From NCBI GenBank assembly GCA_004369085.1, contig ML210281.1, forward strand, positions 1 through 64,000: a stretch of 64,000 bases of DNA, in the 5' to 3' direction. Under the pieces are notes generated by a model that made no database searches, was not told where the DNA came from, and saw nothing but the letters and a program-made list of their open reading frames with translations. Numbering within the stretch: position 1 is the first letter of the stretch; every line of letters begins with the position of its first letter. Shown here one piece after another: positions 58,233 through 64,000 of this stretch. The position numbers and the translations under genes are program-made. The stretch is from Coprinopsis marcescibilis. Its lineage: Eukaryota > Basidiomycota > Agaricomycetes > Agaricales > Psathyrellaceae.

Positions 58233-59501
58233 CTATCTGGTCCTATGAATCGGCTGTCCATATTGTCTTTCGACCATGGAAACTTGATCATAAGGAACGT
58301 AACCATCCGGATACCTGAAAACTGGGGAATCGTGCTGCTGCCTAGCTGCTTGCACAACCCCACCCTGAACTGTAGTACCCCCACGTATCGACTCTGGATT
58401 TACACGACCAACTCGACGTCCCGAACCTCCTCGAGCCGGGGAACGTTGATGATTAGTGCTGGTACTAAGCTGGCGCGTAAGGTCTTGCGGGATATCATAC
58501 ACATTCGGCCGAGTAAAGTCCCCATCCGAAGTGGAAGAAGACTGTTGCCCGATCGACCCAAACTCATCTCCTAAATCCAAATCATAAGGGTTCCCGGGAT
58601 GCGGCATGTTGGAAGCGTCCGCGAAGAACGTAGATTCGACGCTCGAATCGGTCTCCGTGGACGATTCGTACCCTTCCGCGTAGAATTCAGGGTTCCGCCA
58701 CACCAGCAACGGTCGATGCCGGAGATGACGGGCAGAGTGCTTTGCGGTCCCGGGATAGTAGTCGGTGGTAACTCTCTCCGGTGCAGACCATGGGAGGTCC
58801 CTAACCTTGTCTACGAATTGTTTGAACCGCGAAAAGTAGGTCTGGAAGGAGACGTTTGATGAGGATGGGGTTTGCGGCCGCTGGGCTACGTAGTCGTCCG
58901 CCCGCGAAGGACGAACGAGGACAGGATCCTCCAGGTGAGGTGGGGTGTAGAGGGGATGTTGGTAAATGGTTCCTTCATCGCCTGCCTTGTAGTACCCTCC
59001 GTTCCCTTCATAGTCCTTCTGGTACCCAAAATCATCTTCGTTCAACAGGGTTTTGTCATCGGATACCGACTCCATCTCGTCCCCTTGCACATAGGCGTGG
59101 TCGGTGGTGTAGTTTTGCACCAAGTTCACCGGCGCAGCGTAGTACTGCGCAGGAGGAACTGCTTGCTGAGGATAGGAGTAAATTTGTCCTCCACTGGCAG
59201 CCGATCCATAGCCAGAGTCCCGAACGGGGTAGTTGACTGGCTGTAAATGAGGAAGAAACGATGAGCGCTCCTTGAACTCCCAGTTCTGACCGTTAGGCGA
59301 TGGCTGGTAGTATCCTGAGCGTCGGTCCTGGTGGTCCTGGGCATATGGGTTATTCGAGAGGTCAAGGTTGTCTCCCTTCCTAGATGAGATATTGGTCTCG
59401 AAACTCCTTACAGGAGATTCCGTCCTGTATTGGGGAGACGGATGCAGTGGTATTGGGGCTATGATAGCTGAGGGAACCGGTGGTCGAGAATAATCCGCCA
59501 T
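58233..59501 (-). CDS. Disordered Tyr/Gln-rich protein, function unknown (422 aa)
   Basis: A single open frame of 422 codons. Low complexity throughout: Tyr/Gln/Pro-rich (YSYPQQAVPPAQYYAAP), Ser/Asp stretches, and a more ordered middle (FQTYFSRFKQFVDKVRDLP with RHLRHRPLLVWRNPEFY). No signal peptide, membrane segment or catalytic motif. The middle block, with basic and aromatic residues, is the best candidate for a folded piece. I do not recognise the family. The start ATG at 59501 gives MADYSRPPVPSAIIAP. Convergent with the DUF6534 gene. Confidence 0.65.
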   Translation of the reverse strand: MADYSRPPVPSAIIAPIPLHPSPQYRTESPVRSFETNISSRKGDNLDLSNNPYAQDHQDRRSGYYQPSPNGQNWEFKERSSFLPHLQPVNYPVRDSGYGSAASGGQIYSYPQQAVPPAQYYAAPVNLVQNYTTDHAYVQGDEMESVSDDKTLLNEDDFGYQKDYEGNGGYYKAGDEGTIYQHPLYTPPHLEDPVLVRPSRADDYVAQRPQTPSSSNVSFQTYFSRFKQFVDKVRDLPWSAPERVTTDYYPGTAKHSARHLRHRPLLVWRNPEFYAEGYESSTETDSSVESTFFADASNMPHPGNPYDLDLGDEFGSIGQQSSSTSDGDFTRPNVYDIPQDLTRQLSTSTNHQRSPARGGSGRRVGRVNPESIRGGTTVQGGVVQAARQQHDSPVFRYPDGYVPYDQVSMVERQYGQPIHRTR

Positions 59502-59701
59502 GGCTGGTGGTAATGGTCAGTCATGGGAGAAAAGACTGAAGCCGGTCATATCGGTGGGCAATCCTAATGCTCGTTCGGCCAAACAGCGGCCTGAATAAGC
59601 AGCTAGGGCAAATACAATAAGACTACATTATGTTTAGATTACATATAAATACATTGCAAAGTTCCCGGTAAAGATAGATGATAGATGGTAAGGAGCGATG
59701 T

Positions 59702-60520
59702 TCAAACGTTGCTAGTCCGCGCAGGCGTGGGCTTCACTTGAGGTGCCAGTATACTAGGTGGGCCCATCCGTGCGCTGGCAGTGGAAGCCAAAAAATAAGA
59801 ACTCTGGCTCGAAGGCGGTTCCCATGCTTGGTAGATGTCGAAAGGAACGATCTCAGAGTGAGTCTGGATCAAGTTGACCTCTAAGATATTCGTATTAGCC
59901 CAGAGGGATGCCGACAGGGGCTTCTAATAGACGTACCGTCAGCGCTTTTTGGCTTTGGAGGCCGTTTGTAATAGAGCAGAAAAACGCATAAGAGGGCGAT
60001 GCATATTATAGCAACACCTCCCAGCGTCCCTCCTATAATTACACCAGTATAATCCGGTGGATCCGTCTTGACCTCGAACGCGTCCAGCGCCAAGGTTCCC
60101 CCATCAATGATGTTCGTTATGCGAAGCCTATGTTCTCCAGGATCCAGTTTCGCCGAGGTATAGAAGATTTCTCGATGCCTGGCCTTGCCCGTGTAATGAA
60201 CAGCGTATTCGGACACTTCTTGTCTATCCAGGATAAACGCGAAGATTGCTGGGGATCCATCCGCTGCGACCGTGCCTAGAACAGATATTGCGGATCCTTG
60301 TAACGCAATGCTTCAGTTGGTGACGCATTACGATATGTAGGATGAGCTCACCATTGAATACAACCATAACATGAGCTCCAGCTGCGGTCGTAAAGTTCGT
60401 CGTCACCCCAGGCTCCGAGTCAGCCTCAGCCACACCGGAGTCTTCACTGACGCCCTTCTTCCAATTCGACGAGTAACTGACATGGTAGCCTGCGTCGTTC
60501 AGGACAGTATCAACGGACAT
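59702..60520 (-). CDS. Single-pass surface protein, galactose-binding-like ectodomain (copy A)
   Basis: Exons 60352-60520, 59937-60296 and 59702-59880 give 235 residues. Start MSVDTVLNDAGYHVSYSSNW, then SAISVLGTVAADGSPAIFA, YTSAKLDPGEHRLRITNI and GTLALDAFEV: the strand pattern of the basidiomycete ectodomain (Y-S-x-x-W, I-x-V-x-G-T, L-x-x-G-x-H-x-L, L-x-L-D). One transmembrane helix (GGVAIICIALLCVFLLYY), then a basic stop-transfer (KRPPKPKS) and a Pro/Ser-rich cytosolic tail. There is no cleavable signal peptide before the ectodomain, as in both paralogs. Confidence 0.72.
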
Positions 60521-60847
60521 TAGCAGTCGAAGTATTGAAGGAGAGGGAGAATCATGGGAGAAGAGTGAAAAGGCGTCGGCGGTCGGCGCTGTGCATCAAG
60601 CGACAAGCGAAAGCTTGTCAGAATTTGTTCTGAGCGCTACTAGAGAGGCTGTGTGAATAATAATATGGGCGCTTTTGATCGGAGTCACAGGTTTAATGAC
60701 CTCGAAGGCAAAAATAGGAGTGCATATTTATGCACCATGCCTCTGATGCAAGGGAAAATACAGATATCGAACTCTGATCGACGCGTATACTACATAGAGA
60801 TGTAAAAACAAAAAGGATGAAATACGACATCTGCCACTGACAGACGG
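60521..60847. other. Spacer between surface-protein copies A and B
   Basis: Promoter side of copy A and 3' flank of copy B. Nothing recognised. Confidence 0.4.
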
Positions 60848-61931
60848 CTAGTAACTAGGGTCATTGAGGTTGACTCGTATCCGTCCTGCGGGTTGGCCCA
60901 TGTTAGGCGAAGGATAATTGCCGTTACGATACTGCGACGGTTGCTGGTAGTCGTTCTGGGTATAATAAGCCAATTCGCTGTCAAGCGGGACAGGCGGGGA
61001 AGAAGGGTATTGGGATGGAGCTTGATTTGGGTATCCTTGTCTTGTGGAGTAACCTCCGTAAGTCGATTGAGCCATTTGTGGAGACGCGGGAGTGGGTGGG
61101 GGGAAGGGAGTAAGCGCAGGTTGCACATGAGAACTCGGAGAAACCCAGTCTGGAAACCAAAGTCAACAAACACGTTTTACACATGATGAACACACAGTAA
61201 CACCCACAACTGTCATCAGTATTCTTCTTCTTGCTGGTCCGCTTCTTGTAGAAGAAGATGCCTGCTACAATCAAGAGCAGAGCAAGGATCCCACCAATGA
61301 CACCACCAGCAATCGCTGCGGGATTTCCAGTCTCCGAACGTACCGCACCATTCCCCTCTTGCGCCCCTCCAGCGGAGACGGGAGAAGTTTGCGCAACTAA
61401 CGATGTGACAGTGACGGTAGAGGCAGCCACGGGTGCCGCGGATCGTGTAAGAGTCGATGTCACCGTTGTCACCATGGGTGTTTCCAGTGGGGCAACGATC
61501 AAGAGGTCGATAAAGAACTGGTCTCGGTCCTCATCACCAACATTGGTGATCGTCAACGTGTGCTGCCCTTCCTCCAATTCTGGCGACTGGAAAAACAGTT
61601 GGTTATACTGGACGGTGGTATCCGGGGTGGCCTCGAATATCACTGGAGTGTCGTCGTCTACAACGTACGCCGATCTTGCTCCAGTGGTTGCACGACCAGC
61701 CCCGATGGTCCCATGAACAGATATACGAGTTCCTGATAGCTGGGTTAACCACTGCGCTTTTTAGTAAGATCGTAGAGAGGGCTCACCAATGAACTGTATC
61801 GTTGCCGTAGCGCCCTCTTCCGTAGTCCAAGTCGTCGTCGAGTTGAATTCACGGTCGCTCCCAGCTCTGTCCCAATCACCCGTGGAATATGTGATCGCGG
61901 GGTCTGCGTCGTCAAAAATCAAGACACCCAT
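60848..61931 (-). CDS. Single-pass surface protein, galactose-binding-like ectodomain (copy B)
   Basis: Start MGVLIFDDADPAITYSTGDW, EFNSTTTWTTEEGATATIQF, then after the first intron (acceptor tatcag) GTRISVHGTIGAGRATTGA and FFQSPELEEGQHTLTITNVG: the same strand order as copies A and C. A Thr/Ser/Val-rich stalk follows, likely O-glycosylated, then one transmembrane helix (IAGGVIGGILALLLIVAGIFF) and KKRTSKKK. The cytosolic tail is Pro/Gln/Tyr-rich and ends RIRVNLNDPSY. The intron near 61144-61195 has several possible donors; the acceptor ccag giving DWVSPSSHVQPALT-type sequence is clear. This copy has the best-defined stalk. Confidence 0.75.
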
Positions 61932-62526
61932 CGTAAAAAGAACGTGAAAAAGGAAAGGATATGTTACAAAAGGAAGGAAATGGCAATCCAGGGGAAGGAG
62001 CACAGCAACCTGGATCCTGGAGGCTGGGATGGAAGTAAATGGGAAACTGTGGAGAAATTAGAAACTGAGAACCCTCCGCAACTGTATCTCCATAGAGACG
62101 CTGTCATTACGAAATATTGCGCTTGGCATCAATTTGTCTGTATGACCGCATGCCTCCAGATGCCTCGACCCGATGCAAATGAGAATGAGAATGGCTAAAC
62201 GACCTGAGCCTCATCTCATTTGAGGGTATGGTAAGACTCGGTTGAGCAACTGAAACGGTGAAAACCTTCTGAGACTCTGGTTCTTGCAGATCGAGAAATC
62301 ATGGGAAGAATCAACGCTGTCAATACCATCACGACTCTGTCCGAGTACGAAAATCTGCTGTCGAGTTGTAGATGCCGACGACGGTTGATATCGAAACATA
62401 GTTAAAAAAACATAAAAATGCAGAGTAAGAGCACATACAAATCAGAAGATTGATATTACAAAAACAATTCAAAGTTCCAATATCGATGGGTATACTCGCA
62501 AACATCACAAACTCGCTAAACTGAGT
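61932..62526. other. Spacer between surface-protein copies B and C
   Basis: Promoter side of copy B and 3' flank of copy C. No gene or repeat seen. Confidence 0.4.
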
Positions 62527-63484
62527 TCAAGTCATCATCGATGGGTTGTTATTGCTCGTTCTCGTTGTTATCGAAGCCGAGTACGCCGGTGACGGTGGAC
62601 TCCGCACCCAATTTTCGTTTGTCTGGTACCATGAAGGTTCTCTTGACGTGTCACGCAAGTGCCAACTCAGCGCTGATGGGACTACAGATAGAGTGGATGA
62701 AACTCGTTAAATCTAAGCGACTCCGAGAAAAGAGAACACTCACATCTGAATCGGCTGCGCATGTGTATAGGAGGAAGAGGAACATCAATTGGCGGAGGGT
62801 TCAACTTTTTCGAGGCTTTCCAGCTGAGGAACCAGAGTATACAACCGAGAACTATGATAGCCAGGAGTCCACCGAGAACGCCAGCTAGCGCAAGGACTGT
62901 GGTGTTGTTTCCTGAACCTGAACCAGCCCGCGGCGCCGAAGTTGGTTGGGATTGTTCGATCCCAGTGGAAATAAGCTGAAAAGCGAAAAGAACTCGGACG
63001 TAAATACGAGCATATGCAGAGACCAATGAGCGAAATCTTACTCTAGTGGGGTTGGGAACTCCGTCGACCTCGTAATAATCAATCCACAGCCGTCCATTAT
63101 TCATCCCATAGATAATCAGGTTATGAGGACCGTCAGTCAGGGGAGGGGATCTATACAGCAGTTGGCTGTATTGCGGGCGATTCATGACTTGCCCAACAAA
63201 CTGGCCAAAGGTCCTGCTGTCGCCATCGACGACGTAGGATGCTTCAGGAGCTGGTATGTCGTCTCCTCGTACTCCAATCGTTCCGTAAACCTGCACAGAC
63301 GTGCCTACTCAGCAGTTAATATCAGTCACCAAAGAGAACTGTGCCTGAACGCACCGTTGAAGGTAAATGTTGCTCTGGCACCGCCACCCCCACGTGAAGT
63401 CGTGCCCTGGAATTCTAGTTCGTCCCCGTCAAAGTTCCACCTGCCCTCGAGGAAGACCGCCGGGCTTCTATCGTCAACTCGCAT
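62527..63484 (-). CDS. Single-pass surface protein, galactose-binding-like ectodomain (copy C)
   Basis: Exons 63355-63484, 63042-63304, 62744-62975 and 62527-62681 give 259 residues. Start MRVDDRSPAVFLEGRWNFDG, GGGGARATFTFNG, TSVQVYGTIGVRGDDIP, SYVVDGDSRTFGQFVG, RSPPLTDGPHNLIIYGMNN, LWIDYYEVDG: the clearest version of the ectodomain. Then a short Ser/Gly stalk, a transmembrane helix (LALAGVLGGLLAIIVLGCIL) and a cytosolic tail. The last exon was chosen so that the frame stays open to a TGA at 62527 and the end (NNNPSMMT) resembles copy B (NLNDPSY). An alternative acceptor would end at 62549. Confidence 0.73.
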
Positions 63485-64000
63485 GTCGGGCAAGAGAAAA
63501 AAAGTGGGAATCTTGAATAAAGGTGAGGTATTCCATTAAGAGGGATATTCCTCGTGATGGGGACAAGATATCAAGGTACTAAGATCAAGCATCGCTGTTG
63601 ATCCAACATTGATATATGCTAGGATCATGCACTTGCTGGGGAGTTGGCCTGTGTAGTGGTGACGGTTTGAATGCTTGCTTGAGCTGGTATGCTTTCTTAA
63701 CGTTATCGACATCCGCAGACAAAGTTTAGGCCCCAGGGCAAGTGCTTCAGGGCCGCGGATGAGGTCAATTCCACTAACCTGTTTTCGTCAAACGACAACA
63801 CTCTGACGAACTATCAGAAGCGCTGATGGTGCGAGATATAGTACCTTCTACCGCGGATCACGAATTCATCTAGTATAAATAGTCTTTAGAATGCAAAGTT
63901 TGCGCTCATAGACCCAAAAGTCGGAAGAAAACTGCGGCCTGTGTCGGCCACAGTATGTCATGTCATAGGCTGCCAGGAATGCGGTGAAATCTAGGCAGTT
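63485..64000. other. Right edge, promoter side of copy C
   Basis: No coding region supported. A plus-strand TATAAATA at about 63873-63880 could be a core promoter for a gene starting beyond the window. Confidence 0.35.

Overview
The window is nuclear DNA of a filamentous basidiomycete, most likely an Agaricomycete. Genes are split by many introns of about 45-60 nt. Several families are typical of that class: a FunK1-type kinase, a DUF6534 seven-helix-type membrane protein, a cysteine-rich mini-protein beginning MC, and single-pass surface proteins with a galactose-binding-like ectodomain. About 32 genes are supported, and many exon joins could be worked out base by base. No rRNA, tRNA, CRISPR array, transposase or polymerase was recognised.

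Layout. 1.1-11.5 kb, mostly minus strand: recyclin-like F-box/exocyst protein, a small unknown gene (plus), Cdc20, exportin Cse1 and a 74-residue Cys-rich protein. 12.1-18.7 kb: histidinol-phosphatase and two tandem membrane-anchored aspartic proteases. 19.3-24.9 kb: a 962-residue disordered membrane protein with a 30-residue repeat, two small paralogs that share a CRE-TATA promoter, and a four-helix membrane protein. 25.1-31 kb: Spo7 and prephenate dehydrogenase, divergent across only 84 bp, then a GPH-type sugar transporter. 31-35.7 kb: a FunK1 kinase gene that looks disabled, bracketed by partial copies of the 5' end of URC4, followed by URC4. 35.9-44.6 kb: AP-1 mu subunit, PQ-loop protein, a disordered protein, mitochondrial ferredoxin Yah1, a hotdog thioesterase and a TIGR04076-like protein. 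45.1-48.9 kb: two tandem NYN-domain proteins with a shared undescribed C-terminal domain. 50-56 kb: divergent ribosomal genes uS8 and eS17, the CTP-dependent diacylglycerol kinase Dgk1, and ETF-ubiquinone oxidoreductase. 56.5-63.5 kb: a DUF6534 protein, a disordered protein and three tandem single-pass surface proteins.

Working together. Most housekeeping genes are unrelated neighbours, as expected in a fungus. Spo7 and Dgk1 both act on the phosphatidate/diacylglycerol balance at the nuclear/ER membrane. HIS2 and TYR1 are amino-acid biosynthesis. The accessory part consists of local tandem duplications (proteases, CRE-TATA pair, NYN pair, surface-protein trio) plus one insertion-like event at URC4. 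Seven introns need a GC donor, which is a lot for about 64 kb. All calls come from reading the sequence and remembered family features; no database search was run.
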